From contig JABDDX010000002.1 of assembly GCA_013287375.1 (NCBI GenBank), positions 1 through 64,000 of the forward strand: a stretch of DNA of 64,000 nt. Direction: 5' to 3'. Positions 40,697 to 50,008 of this stretch are shown piece after piece (positions within the stretch are counted from its first letter, which is position 1; each line of letters begins with the position of its first letter). Under the pieces are notes generated by a model. That model did not search any database and was not told the origin of the DNA. It saw nothing but the letters and a program-made list of their open reading frames with translations. Made by a program: the position numbers and the translations under genes. The stretch is from Bacteroidota bacterium. Its GTDB lineage: Bacteria > Bacteroidota > Bacteroidia > Sphingobacteriales > Sphingobacteriaceae.

Positions 40697-40879
40697 TAGT
40701 TTTTTGCAGAAAATTGTTTTTTATTCGATTGTAACTTAGTACCTTAGTGTATTGAGTTTGGATTTACCCCGATTGGTTAAATTGTTGGCATGGTAATGGC
40801 TTCTAGTTAGTTATCAGTTAATAATTAAATTATGAAAGCCGTGGATGTTGTAATTACATCTGCACAATAAAAGCTAATC

Positions 40880-41149
40880 ATGGAAAAGAGTAAAAATATC
40901 AAACCTGGTCAGGCCCCTGAGAGAAAGCAACCGGAAAAAGACAAAACAATCTATCCGCACGAGAATGAGTTTTCTGAACCAGCAGAAGGTAGTGATGCGT
41001 CATATAGTGAGAAAAATGATGTTACTCCTCCAAATAAAAAGGAGTTTCCAGCAGTTGGCCCTGCAGAAACAGATTTTGTTAGCCGCCCTAATGGCCGCAC
41101 CACAGGTCGTATGGTAGGCCATGAACCAGGAACCGAAAACAATCTATAA
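40880..41149 (+). CDS. Hypothetical hydrophilic, predicted-disordered protein
   Basis: 89 aa, charged/polar low-complexity. Confidence 0.55.
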   Translation: MEKSKNIKPGQAPERKQPEKDKTIYPHENEFSEPAEGSDASYSEKNDVTPPNKKEFPAVGPAETDFVSRPNGRTTGRMVGHEPGTENNL

Positions 41150-41161
41150 TCTATTACAATT

Positions 41162-41362
41162 ATGAAAAGCGAAAACAAAATCTCGGAAAATGATCGTGAA
41201 ATGAAACCACACACCCACAGCAACGACTATAACAACGAAATGAGTTCGGGAACTATAGGCGCTGAAGGTGCGAATGATAATGGTGCAAGTACATTAAGGG
41301 CATTGCATAAGAAACATGCAAATAAATCTTTTGTCAAAAGCCATAGAAAACCTATATTATAG
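41162..41362 (+). CDS. Hypothetical hydrophilic small protein
   Basis: 66 aa, 12 nt after previous ORF. Confidence 0.5.
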   Translation: MKSENKISENDREMKPHTHSNDYNNEMSSGTIGAEGANDNGASTLRALHKKHANKSFVKSHRKPIL

Positions 41363-41415
41363 TTACCGGCTAAACCGGGATTAAATATCCCATTTGCTCA
41401 CAACACCGGTAATGG

Positions 41416-41443
41416 AAAAGGCCCTGAGAAATCAGGGCCTTTT
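41416..41443. terminator. Intrinsic terminator
   Basis: aaaaggccctga-gaaa-tcagggcctttt followed by T tract. Confidence 0.82.
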
Positions 41444-41644
41444 TGTTTTTTGATCGATTCTATATAAGCACAAGCATACTATGTCATTGCTTCGTACCTT
41501 ACAGCAATGACATAGTTTTACATCCATCTGGAAAGTTGGGAATTGTCGCTCTATCGCTCCACAATAACGACACTTTATCATATTAAATAGCTTCTTCCAA
41601 AGGCTCAATTTGTAAAGTTATTGTAAAACTGAAAATAATTCTTT

Positions 41645-41682
41645 AAACATATGATGTTTTGTTAAATAAACATCATATGTTT
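41645..41682. promoter_or_regulatory. Perfect 15-bp inverted repeat, candidate GntR operator
   Basis: aaacatatgatgttt-tgttaaat-aaacatcatatgttt, 20 nt upstream of the GntR gene start. Confidence 0.75.
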
Positions 41683-41702
41683 GTATCGTTAAATAAGATG
41701 AT

Positions 41703-42356
41703 ATGAACGTTAAAGAAAAACTTGGTGACCGTATTGTAAACCAAATTAGGGCGGATATAACAAGCGGAACCTATAAAATAAACGAAAAGATACCTGCTGA
41801 GCCCGAGCTGATGAAGCTATATGGCGTAGGGCGATCAACCATAAGAGAGGCAATCAAAACGCTGGCTACGTCGGGGATATTGAAAGTTCAGCAAGGCTTT
41901 GGTACCATTGTCAATTCGGCTGTCAGTGAACAAACAATTGATCAGCGATTGAGGAATGCTGACTTTGATGAGATAAACGCGGTACGAAAGTTATTGGAAA
42001 CCGAGATTGTGAAACTTGCTGTCGAGAACCACTCCGTATCACATATTGATGAGATAGAACGTTGCCTCGAAAATAGGCGACTAGCTATTCTATCTGAGCA
42101 GCACAACGCTTGTATCGAGGCTGATATCGCTTTCCATATGTCCATTGCCAGGGCGTCGCTTAATACCGTACTGGCCGATCTGTATCAAAGCTTTACCTTA
42201 ACTATCCGTGATTTCTTCTCGAAACGCGAAGTTAAAGGTGTAAGTCATTTCGCCATGAGTCACCATTTGCATGAGGCTTTGTATAAAGCCATCAGGGCAC
42301 AAAAAATCAAACAAGCTCAAACCATCATCAAAGAAATATTGGATAATAACTATTAA
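41703..42356 (+). CDS. GntR/FadR family transcriptional regulator
   Basis: RIVNQIRADITSGTYKINEKIPAEPELMKLYGVGRSTIREAIKTLATSGILKVQQGFGTIV. Confidence 0.93.
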   Translation: MNVKEKLGDRIVNQIRADITSGTYKINEKIPAEPELMKLYGVGRSTIREAIKTLATSGILKVQQGFGTIVNSAVSEQTIDQRLRNADFDEINAVRKLLETEIVKLAVENHSVSHIDEIERCLENRRLAILSEQHNACIEADIAFHMSIARASLNTVLADLYQSFTLTIRDFFSKREVKGVSHFAMSHHLHEALYKAIRAQKIKQAQTIIKEILDNNY

Positions 42357-42364
42357 TATATATC

Positions 42365-43198
42365 ATGACTATACTCACATTCACATTAATATTGCTTGCA
42401 GGGGCCTACCTGGCAGGCTTAGTTGGCTCGCTTACCGGGCTTGGCGGCGGCGTTGTTGTAATACCATTATTAACATTAGTGTTTCATGTAGATATCCGCT
42501 ACGCCATAGGTGCCGCGCTGCTGGCCTCTATCGCGAATTCATCGGGCGCGGCAAGTGCTTACGTTAAGGAAGGTATCACAAATATCCGCTTAGGTATGTT
42601 TTTGGAAATAGCTACCACCATAGGTGCGGTTGGAGGGGCCGTAATAGCGGTATATACGCCAACTAACACCATCGCTATATTATTCGGCGCGATACTTCTG
42701 TTTTCGGCTGCTATGACCATCCGTAAAAAGAACCAGGAAGTTAGCACAGAGGGGAGTCCTTTATCCTACAAATTAAAGCTGAATAGCAGTTATCCAACCA
42801 AGAACGGTGAAGTAAACTACAAGCTAAAAAACGTAGGTGCAGGTTTTTCCATCATGGCGCTTGCAGGGGTCTTATCCGGTTTGTTAGGCATTGGTTCCGG
42901 TGCTTTAAAAGTATTGGCTATGGATTCAACTATGCATATCCCTTTTAAGGTGAGTACCACTACCAGTAATTTTATGATAGGGGTTACAGCGGCAGCCAGC
43001 GCGGTAGTTTATTTACAAAGAGGTTATATGGATGCCGGGATAGCTTTCCCGGTGATGCTGGGTGTTTTAGGCGGTGCATTTACCGGATCAAAATTACTGA
43101 CCCGGATGGATCCCAAAGTATTGAAGTATATATTTTGCGTCGCCATAACTTTTGTGGCTGCTGAAATGATATTTAACGGCTATAACCACAAATTTTAA
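42365..43198 (+). CDS. TauE/SafE family sulfite/sulfonate exporter
   Basis: AGLVGSLTGLGGGVVVIPLLTL...ALAGVLSGLLGIGSGALKVLAMD. Confidence 0.9.
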   Translation: MTILTFTLILLAGAYLAGLVGSLTGLGGGVVVIPLLTLVFHVDIRYAIGAALLASIANSSGAASAYVKEGITNIRLGMFLEIATTIGAVGGAVIAVYTPTNTIAILFGAILLFSAAMTIRKKNQEVSTEGSPLSYKLKLNSSYPTKNGEVNYKLKNVGAGFSIMALAGVLSGLLGIGSGALKVLAMDSTMHIPFKVSTTTSNFMIGVTAAASAVVYLQRGYMDAGIAFPVMLGVLGGAFTGSKLLTRMDPKVLKYIFCVAITFVAAEMIFNGYNHKF

Positions 43199-43218
43199 TC
43201 TTATTAAAATAAAAAGAA

Positions 43219-43620
43219 ATGAAAAAAGTAATCAGCAAAAGTTTTCTGGCCGATGCAGATATTGAAAAAATCATCGGTTTGCAATTAAGATATGGCGTAG
43301 TAATTGCCAGCCTTATAGTTTTAATGGGAGGGATTTTATATTTGGTTCAGCAAGGGCAAGGGGCTATTCCTCCGTATCACACCTTTTTAGGCGAAAGTGC
43401 CGGATATACCAGCTTTTCGCAAATAGTTAATGGTATTGGAGCAGGGCAGGCCAAAGGTATTGTTCAGGCGGGTGTGGTGGTATTGATTGCTACTCCCATA
43501 CTTCGTATAGCCTTCTCTTTGGTCGGTTTTATTTTGGAGAAAGACAGGCTTTACATCATAATCACCGCTATAGTATTAAGCGTGATGTTGTTCAGTATTT
43601 TTGGAGGATTGAAAATATAA
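43219..43620 (+). CDS. DUF1634 membrane protein
   Basis: Three-TM protein following TauE gene; IVQAGVVVLIATPILRIAFSLVGFILEKDRLYIIIT. Confidence 0.82.
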   Translation: MKKVISKSFLADADIEKIIGLQLRYGVVIASLIVLMGGILYLVQQGQGAIPPYHTFLGESAGYTSFSQIVNGIGAGQAKGIVQAGVVVLIATPILRIAFSLVGFILEKDRLYIIITAIVLSVMLFSIFGGLKI

Positions 43621-43718
43621 GCAGGCCAGTTAGCTTAGATTTCGATTAATTATCTAACAAGAACATCCGGCACACATGCTGGACGTTCTTGTTAGATATA
43701 GACAATTTCTTCTATTAT

Positions 43719-44114
43719 TTATTTAACGTATTGCTCATCAGTTACGTGTTCCATCCAATCCACCGGCGAACCATTAAGTTTTTCCTGAATGGCAATATGT
43801 GTCATTGCCGTAGTTGATGTAGCGCCGTGCCAATGTTTCTCATCCGGCGCAAACCAAACAATATCTCCCTGGCGTATTTGTTCTATCGGCCCACCTTCGC
43901 GTTGGGCCCAGCCGCTGCCTGCGGTAACTATTAATGTTTGCCCAAGTGGGTGGGTGTGCCAAGCGGTGCGTGCACCCGGTTCAAAGGTTACCAACGCCAT
44001 AGCAACCCGTGCCGGGTCAGGTGGACTAAAAAGCGGATCAATCCTAACGGTTCCGGTAAAATATTCGGACGGCCCTTTACCTGATGGTTGGGAACCGCTG
44101 CGTTTAATTTCCAT
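43719..44114 (-). CDS. Cupin domain protein (carboxymuconolactone-decarboxylase-associated type)
   Basis: [56 protein letters not shown]. Confidence 0.88.
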   Translation of the reverse strand: MEIKRSGSQPSGKGPSEYFTGTVRIDPLFSPPDPARVAMALVTFEPGARTAWHTHPLGQTLIVTAGSGWAQREGGPIEQIRQGDIVWFAPDEKHWHGATSTTAMTHIAIQEKLNGSPVDWMEHVTDEQYVK

Positions 44115-44191
44115 AATTTTTATCTTTTATATTCTCTTAACAATATTAATCTGATGATGTTTAGTTTTAAAACTAAAGATTCCTTTAAACA

Positions 44192-44228
44192 AAAAAGCGG
44201 CTGTTCTTAAATAGAACAGCCGCTTTTT
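44192..44228. terminator. Bidirectional intrinsic terminator
   Basis: aaaaagcggctgttct-taaat-agaacagccgcttttt. Confidence 0.85.
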
Positions 44229-44244
44229 GTTGGATAATATTTTT

Positions 44245-45111
44245 TTAAGCCGCTATCATTTTTAAGAATGATGACAGCTTCTCTTTCATTTCTCTTCTAT
44301 CAACAATAAAATCTAAAAAGCCATGCTCTTGTACAAATTCAGCAGTTTGGAATCCTTTAGGCAGATCTTTTTTGATCGTTTCTTTAATAACGCGCGGGCC
44401 TGCAAATCCAATTAATGAACCTGGCTCAGCAATGTTAATATCGCCCAACATAGCGTATGATGCCGTTACACCACCTGTAGTCGGGTCGGTTAATAAGGAT
44501 ATATAAGGTATTTTAGCTTGTGACAATAGAGCTAGTTTGGCTGATGTTTTAGCCATTTGCATTAGCGAGTAGGCAGCTTCCATCATACGGGCGCCACCTG
44601 ATTTTGAGATCATCAAAAACGGAATTTTATTGGCGATACTATAATCGATAGATCTCGCGATCTTTTCACCAACTACCGATCCCATTGAACCGCCGATGAA
44701 GTTGAAATCCATACAGGCAATAACCAAATCTTCGCCATTCATTTTGCCGGTTGCGGAGCGTATAGCATCCTTTAATCCGGTTTTTTTCATGGTTTCTTTA
44801 ATCCTGTCGGTATATTTTTTGGTATCCTCAAACTGCAGCGGGTCGCCGGATTGAAGGTTGTTAAATAATTCAGTAAACTCATTATTATCAAACAGGATGG
44901 AGAAATATTCCTTCGATCCTATTCTTAAATGATAACCGCAGTAGTGACAAACGTATTGATTTTCAACCTGCTCAGAGTAGTGAAGGGGTTTTTTACATTC
45001 AGGGCATTTATTCCATATCCCGTCCGGTGCTTCCTTCTTTTCCTCAGTGGTCGTAATTATTCCTTTTATCTCGCGTTTAAACCAGGCCATATCAATATCA
45101 AGCTCTTTCAA
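44245..45111 (-). CDS. accD: Acetyl-CoA carboxylase carboxyltransferase subunit beta
   Basis: [29 protein letters not shown] zinc ribbon, [25 protein letters not shown]. Confidence 0.95.
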   Translation of the reverse strand: MKELDIDMAWFKREIKGIITTTEEKKEAPDGIWNKCPECKKPLHYSEQVENQYVCHYCGYHLRIGSKEYFSILFDNNEFTELFNNLQSGDPLQFEDTKKYTDRIKETMKKTGLKDAIRSATGKMNGEDLVIACMDFNFIGGSMGSVVGEKIARSIDYSIANKIPFLMISKSGGARMMEAAYSLMQMAKTSAKLALLSQAKIPYISLLTDPTTGGVTASYAMLGDINIAEPGSLIGFAGPRVIKETIKKDLPKGFQTAEFVQEHGFLDFIVDRREMKEKLSSFLKMIAA

Positions 45112-45343
45112 TATGATGCAAAGAAACGAATTTTTATTTAGATATAGGATTTTTGATAATTTACATCCTGAAGAGAAATGGGAGAGTTTTTAGCAGAAAA
45201 AACTACGTTTGAGATAAAATATATCTTAAATCTATAGTTTTTATCAATTTTGGCCCAAAAATCTAATATCGAAGCACGTATATCTAAAAAATCGATACCG
45301 TATATTCAAAATTTTTATAACTTCGGGGCCCAAAACAAAGTAA

Positions 45344-46423
45344 ATGGACTTAAAAAATTATAAAGGCGTATTGCACGGAGATCAGGTGCAGGAGCTATTT
45401 GAAGCAGCTAAAAAGCACCAATTCGCGTTGCCAGCTGTTAACGTTATAGGTACAAACACTATAAACGCTGTGATGGAAACTGCAGCCGCGGTTAAATCAC
45501 CTGTTATTATTCAATTGTCGCACGGTGGGGCGCAATTTTATGCAGGTAAATCATTAGATAACTCAAAATTACAGGCTTGTATATTAGGCGCTACATCTGC
45601 TGCTGAGCATGTGCATTTATTGGCTGAACATTACGGTATTGCTGTAATATTACACACTGACCATTGCGCTAAAAAATTATTGCCCTGGATAGATGGCTTG
45701 TTAGATGCAGGCGAAAAATTCTTCGCTAAAACAGGCAAACCATTATTTTCTTCACATATGTTGGATCTTTCTGAAGAGCCAATTGAAGAAAATATCGAAA
45801 TATCTGCTAAATACTTAGCCCGTATGGCTAAATTGGGTATGACCCTAGAAATTGAATTAGGTGTAACCGGCGGTGAAGAAGACGGTGTTGACAACTCTGA
45901 CGTTGACAGCTCACGTTTATACACTCAGCCAGAGGATGTTGCTTATTCATACGAAGAATTATCTAAAGTTAGCCCTCGTTTTACAGTTGCGGCTGCTTTT
46001 GGTAACGTACACGGTGTTTACAAACCTGGTAACGTTAAGTTACAACCCGTTATTTTGCATAACTCACAGGAGTATGTGAAAAAGAAATTTAACCTTGCTG
46101 CTGAAAAACCGATCAACTTTGTATTCCATGGTGGGTCAGGTTCAACTCAGGAAGAAATTCGTGAGGCGATATCTTATGGCGCTATAAAAATGAATATCGA
46201 TACCGACATGCAATGGGCATACTGGGAAGGTATTAAAGATTTTTACCAGGCTAACGAAGGCTACCTGCAAACCCAGATCGGTAACCCGACAGGCGAGGAT
46301 TCTCCAAACAAAAAATACTATGATCCACGCGTTTGGTTACGTAAGGGCGAAGAGAATTTTGTAAAAAGGCTTACTGAAGCGTTTGCTGATTTAAATTGTA
46401 TTGATGCTACCAGCAAATTATAA
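45344..46423 (+). CDS. fbaA: Class II fructose-bisphosphate aldolase
   Basis: HTDHCAKKLLPWIDGLL, TLEIELGVTGGEEDGVDN, FHGGSGSTQEEI, GAIKMNIDTDMQWAYW. Confidence 0.95.
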   Translation: MDLKNYKGVLHGDQVQELFEAAKKHQFALPAVNVIGTNTINAVMETAAAVKSPVIIQLSHGGAQFYAGKSLDNSKLQACILGATSAAEHVHLLAEHYGIAVILHTDHCAKKLLPWIDGLLDAGEKFFAKTGKPLFSSHMLDLSEEPIEENIEISAKYLARMAKLGMTLEIELGVTGGEEDGVDNSDVDSSRLYTQPEDVAYSYEELSKVSPRFTVAAAFGNVHGVYKPGNVKLQPVILHNSQEYVKKKFNLAAEKPINFVFHGGSGSTQEEIREAISYGAIKMNIDTDMQWAYWEGIKDFYQANEGYLQTQIGNPTGEDSPNKKYYDPRVWLRKGEENFVKRLTEAFADLNCIDATSKL

Positions 46424-46442
46424 TTGCTGATAATTATATTTG

Positions 46443-46473
46443 AAAGCGCTAATGTGATAAACATTAGCGCTTT
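46443..46473. terminator. Intrinsic terminator
   Basis: aaagcgctaatgt-gataa-acattagcgcttttttt. Confidence 0.82.
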
Positions 46474-46495
46474 TTTATTGAAAGGGAATTAGATA

Positions 46496-46927
46496 ATGTC
46501 GACAAGCAAAAAGTTGGAAATAAATAAAATAAGTGATGTTGAGCGCCTGAAGATAGTTCACGCCATACGCCATGAGGTTTTTGTGGAGGGACAAAACTGT
46601 CCTGCTGAGTTGGAATATGCTAATGAAGATGAATCGGTACACTTTTTGGCTACGGTTAATGGCATACCTGCCGGTGCCTGCCGCTGGCGTAAAACGGATA
46701 ACGGCTATAAGTTGGAGCGTTTCGCAGTGTTAAATGATTTTAGAGGAATGGGTGTAGGGCAACAGATGATTAAAACTGTTTTAGATGATTTGCCAAAAGA
46801 TGCTGAATACATCTACCTGAATTCGCAGCTGGATGCTGTGACCCTATATGAGAAATTTGGCTTTGTAAAAGAGGGCGCTGAGTTTACCGAGGCGGGTATA
46901 AGGCATTATAAAATGGTGAAAGTTTAA
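46496..46927 (+). CDS. GNAT family N-acetyltransferase
   Basis: RHEVFVEGQNCPAELEYANEDESVHFLA...LERFAVLNDFRGMGVGQQMI. Confidence 0.92.
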   Translation: MSTSKKLEINKISDVERLKIVHAIRHEVFVEGQNCPAELEYANEDESVHFLATVNGIPAGACRWRKTDNGYKLERFAVLNDFRGMGVGQQMIKTVLDDLPKDAEYIYLNSQLDAVTLYEKFGFVKEGAEFTEAGIRHYKMVKV

Positions 46928-46933
46928 CGCTCT

Positions 46934-47518
46934 CTATTTCTGTATTTGAAAACCGTTTACAATACTATCTAATTGGCTCCAGACGGCATTACTGTAAGGT
47001 TTTGGTGAAATCTCAAAAAATATAGCTGTCTCGTTTGCATCCGCATAATGTTGAACATGGATGGTAGCATAAAACTCAATTGGTTTTTTGGTTAGAAAAT
47101 TTAGCGTTGATATTTTTCCGCTATAGGTTTCCTGGTCGCCAGTGGCTGTTGCGGCCGTGTTTATAGTTGTTTTTGTGAAGCCGGTACTATCTGGGGAAGA
47201 TTTATTGTTGCTGTGATATAAGCCATCAAAATAGTTTGTCAGATAGGTATTTAGCAGGTTGACATTTACTTGTGGTGAACCGTCAACAAACCATAAAAAT
47301 GTATAAGCCCAATATTCGTTGCTGTTTGCATCAGCCCAACCGGGTGTAAAGCGGAGCTCTTCAATACCTTGGTAGGGTATACCGGGTGCAAAGTCAATAG
47401 GAAAGGGGATAGTTTCTGATTTCCACTTTTCAGGTAGTGGCAGCGAATAGCCTGTACTCTGGGCAAAGCATTTACCGAAAGCAAAAAGAATTAACAGGGT
47501 AAATATCGCTTTTTTCAT
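46934..47518 (-). CDS. Secreted hypothetical protein
   Basis: Signal peptide MKKAIFTLLILFAFGKCFAQ. Confidence 0.6.
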   Translation of the reverse strand: MKKAIFTLLILFAFGKCFAQSTGYSLPLPEKWKSETIPFPIDFAPGIPYQGIEELRFTPGWADANSNEYWAYTFLWFVDGSPQVNVNLLNTYLTNYFDGLYHSNNKSSPDSTGFTKTTINTAATATGDQETYSGKISTLNFLTKKPIEFYATIHVQHYADANETAIFFEISPKPYSNAVWSQLDSIVNGFQIQK

Positions 47519-47605
47519 GAATAGGAATTTGATTTAATAAAGCTATGAATGAAAATTAGAAACGGGTGTTAATATTTGTTAATTCTCATCATGGCGTTAT
47601 TTTTT

Positions 47606-47741
47606 GGCTAAAGCCATCAATAGGAGAGGTTAACCCTCTACCTAAAGGTCGGGGCAATGATGATATAGTAAAACTAAGTTGCATTTCGTTGCCGTCCGCT
47701 TTAGCGGGCGGTGTTTGTATAAAGTAATTTGGGCTTTAGCC
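47606..47741. repeat. Small repeat element bounded by ggctaaagcc/ggctttagcc with internal ccgtccgctttagcgggcgg hairpin
   Basis: Inverted arms at 47606-47615 and 47732-47741; internal inverted motif 47692-47711. Confidence 0.55.
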
Positions 47742-47749
47742 CCAACTGA

Positions 47750-48616
47750 CTATTTAAAAACCTGATCAGCAAACATCATCGCTTCGCCAAATTTGTCTGA
47801 ATCAAGCCCCAGGAGTTCTTTTTTTGATTGGAGGTATGAGATTAGGTTTTCAGTAGCGATATTGCCTGTAAGCTCATCTTTGGCCATCGGGCAGCCTCCA
47901 TAACCTTTAAGAGCAGCATCAAAACGTTTGCAGCCGCTATTATAGGCAGCTTCAATTTTGAGTTGCCAGTTATCTGGGGTGGCATGCAGGTGCAACCCAA
48001 ATTCAGTATCGGGGAAGGTATTACATAAGGCAGGATAGATTTCGTTGATCTGCGCTGGTGTTGCAACGCCAACTGTATCTGATAAAGCAATAATGTTGAT
48101 GCCTTCGCTAACTAATCTCCCTGTCCATTTTTGTACAATCTCCACGTTCCATTCATCACCATAAGGATTACCAAAACCCATCGAAAGGTATACCAATAAT
48201 TCTTTATTCTTAACAGAACAAAGCTCATTGATGCGTTTTACGGTATCAAAAGCATCAGCTATTGATGTATTGGCATTTCGCTGCTGGAAAGTCTCAGAAA
48301 TAGAAAAAGGATAACCCAGGTAAGTTATTTCATCATGCTGGGCTGCATCCTCTGCACCGCGATAATTGGCTATGATGGCCAATAGTTTGGATCGGGTAGT
48401 GCTTAGGTCGAGTTTTTTTAATACCTCGGCAGTATCCTGCATTTGGGGTATGGCTCTGGGCGATACAAAACTGCCAAAGTCAAGGGTGTCAAAACCAACT
48501 TGCAGTAATAAATTAATGTACTTGGCTTTAACGTCGGTAGGGATAAAGTCATGGATACCCTGCATGGCATCACGCGGGCACTCGGTAATTTTTATAGTTT
48601 GGTCAGTATTATTCAC
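47750..48616 (-). CDS. Hydroxymethylglutaryl-CoA lyase
   Basis: ITECPRDAMQGIHDFIPTDVKAKYINLLLQVGFDTLDFGSFVSPRAIPQM...GGCPMAKDELTGNIATE. Confidence 0.92.
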   Translation of the reverse strand: MNNTDQTIKITECPRDAMQGIHDFIPTDVKAKYINLLLQVGFDTLDFGSFVSPRAIPQMQDTAEVLKKLDLSTTRSKLLAIIANYRGAEDAAQHDEITYLGYPFSISETFQQRNANTSIADAFDTVKRINELCSVKNKELLVYLSMGFGNPYGDEWNVEIVQKWTGRLVSEGINIIALSDTVGVATPAQINEIYPALCNTFPDTEFGLHLHATPDNWQLKIEAAYNSGCKRFDAALKGYGGCPMAKDELTGNIATENLISYLQSKKELLGLDSDKFGEAMMFADQVFK

Positions 48617-49922
48617 CTTTGGTTACTTCTTCGGCATTGTATTTAACATCGCCCCGTACAAATCTACGTATAATCAGCCTACTACCGCCATTATAGGTCA
48701 TATAATTGCCTATCCAGTTTAAAAATACAATAAGCTTGTTGCGTGTGCCCAATAGCGAGAATAAATGCACAAATATCCATACCAGCCAGGCAAAAAATCC
48801 CTGGAATTTGATCTTGCCCAAATCTGCCACGGCTTTATTGCGGCCTATGGTGGCTAATGAGCCTTTATCGTTATATTTAAACGGTTCTGTTGCTTCGCCC
48901 CTTACTAAATGAGCTATGTTTTTGCCTACATTGTCGCCCATTTGTATAGCTACCTGTGCTACGCCAGGGTGGCCTTTTGGTGTTTCGGGGGTTATCATAG
49001 CAGCTACATCGCCAATGGCAAATATATTTGATGAGCCGTCCACGCGGCAAATATTATCGGTACGGATGCGGTTACCCCGCTCCAGTATGTTTTTATCAAT
49101 ACCATGAGGTACTACACCCGTTACACCCGCCGACCAGATCACATTTTTAGTTTCGATCACCTTTCCGCCTTCAAAAGCTATTTGATGACCATCGTAGCTT
49201 TCCACTTTCGCGTTTAATAAAAGCTCAACACCCAAATTTTGGAGGTAATCGTGCGCCGCATTTGATGCCTGTTCCGACATCGGGCCTAAAACTCTTGGTA
49301 GAAAGTCGGCAAGGTATATTTTAACGTCTTCTTTTTTAAGCTCGGGGTAGTCCTGTTCCAGTACATGATTGCGGAACTCCGCGATAGCGCCTGCCAGCTC
49401 AACACCGGTAGGGCCTGCACCCACTAAAACAAAAGTGAGGTATGGTATGCGTTCTTCTTTTACCTTTTTTAAAACCGCGTCCTCTAAATGCTGAAATATC
49501 AAGTAACGAAGATTCAATGCTTCGGGAATTGATTTCATCGGCATAGCATAATGCTCCACATCTTTGTTCCCAAAGAAATTTGTTGTTGAACCGGTTGCTA
49601 TCACCAGATAGTCATAGGTTATTTCGCCAATATTGGTTTCAATAGTGTTCTTTTCCGCATTCACTTTTTTTACATCGGCAATGCGAAAACGAAAGTTTTT
49701 TTGACCGCTAAAATTTTTACGAAAGGAGAAGGCGATGGATTCTGATTCTAGGCTACCTAAAGCCACCTGGTAAAGCAAAGGTTGAAAAGTATGGTAATTA
49801 TGCTTGTCGAGCATTAATATCTCTACAGGCGCGTCCTTAAGCCTCAGGGCAACTTCAAGCCCACCAAAGCCTCCGCCAACAATTACAACTAATGGGAATT
49901 TTGATTGGTCTGTAGTGTTCAT
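48609..49922 (-). CDS. NAD(P)/FAD-dependent oxidoreductase (type II NADH dehydrogenase-like)
   Basis: VVIVGGGFGGLEVALRL, NYHTFQPLLYQVA, LVGAGPTGVELAGAIAE, FAIGDVA. Confidence 0.92.
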   Translation of the reverse strand: MNTTDQSKFPLVVIVGGGFGGLEVALRLKDAPVEILMLDKHNYHTFQPLLYQVALGSLESESIAFSFRKNFSGQKNFRFRIADVKKVNAEKNTIETNIGEITYDYLVIATGSTTNFFGNKDVEHYAMPMKSIPEALNLRYLIFQHLEDAVLKKVKEERIPYLTFVLVGAGPTGVELAGAIAEFRNHVLEQDYPELKKEDVKIYLADFLPRVLGPMSEQASNAAHDYLQNLGVELLLNAKVESYDGHQIAFEGGKVIETKNVIWSAGVTGVVPHGIDKNILERGNRIRTDNICRVDGSSNIFAIGDVAAMITPETPKGHPGVAQVAIQMGDNVGKNIAHLVRGEATEPFKYNDKGSLATIGRNKAVADLGKIKFQGFFAWLVWIFVHLFSLLGTRNKLIVFLNWIGNYMTYNGGSRLIIRRFVRGDVKYNAEEVTKGE

Positions 49923-49959
49923 GGTACGCTATTTAAAATCAGATTATCTTATTAAACAA

Positions 49960-49990
49960 AAAAGGCTCCAAATGTTCTTTGGAGCCTTTT
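49960..49990. terminator. Intrinsic terminator
   Basis: aaaaggctcca-aatgttctt-tggagcctttt. Confidence 0.82.
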
Positions 49991-50008
49991 AAAATATGAG
50001 TTGTTATA

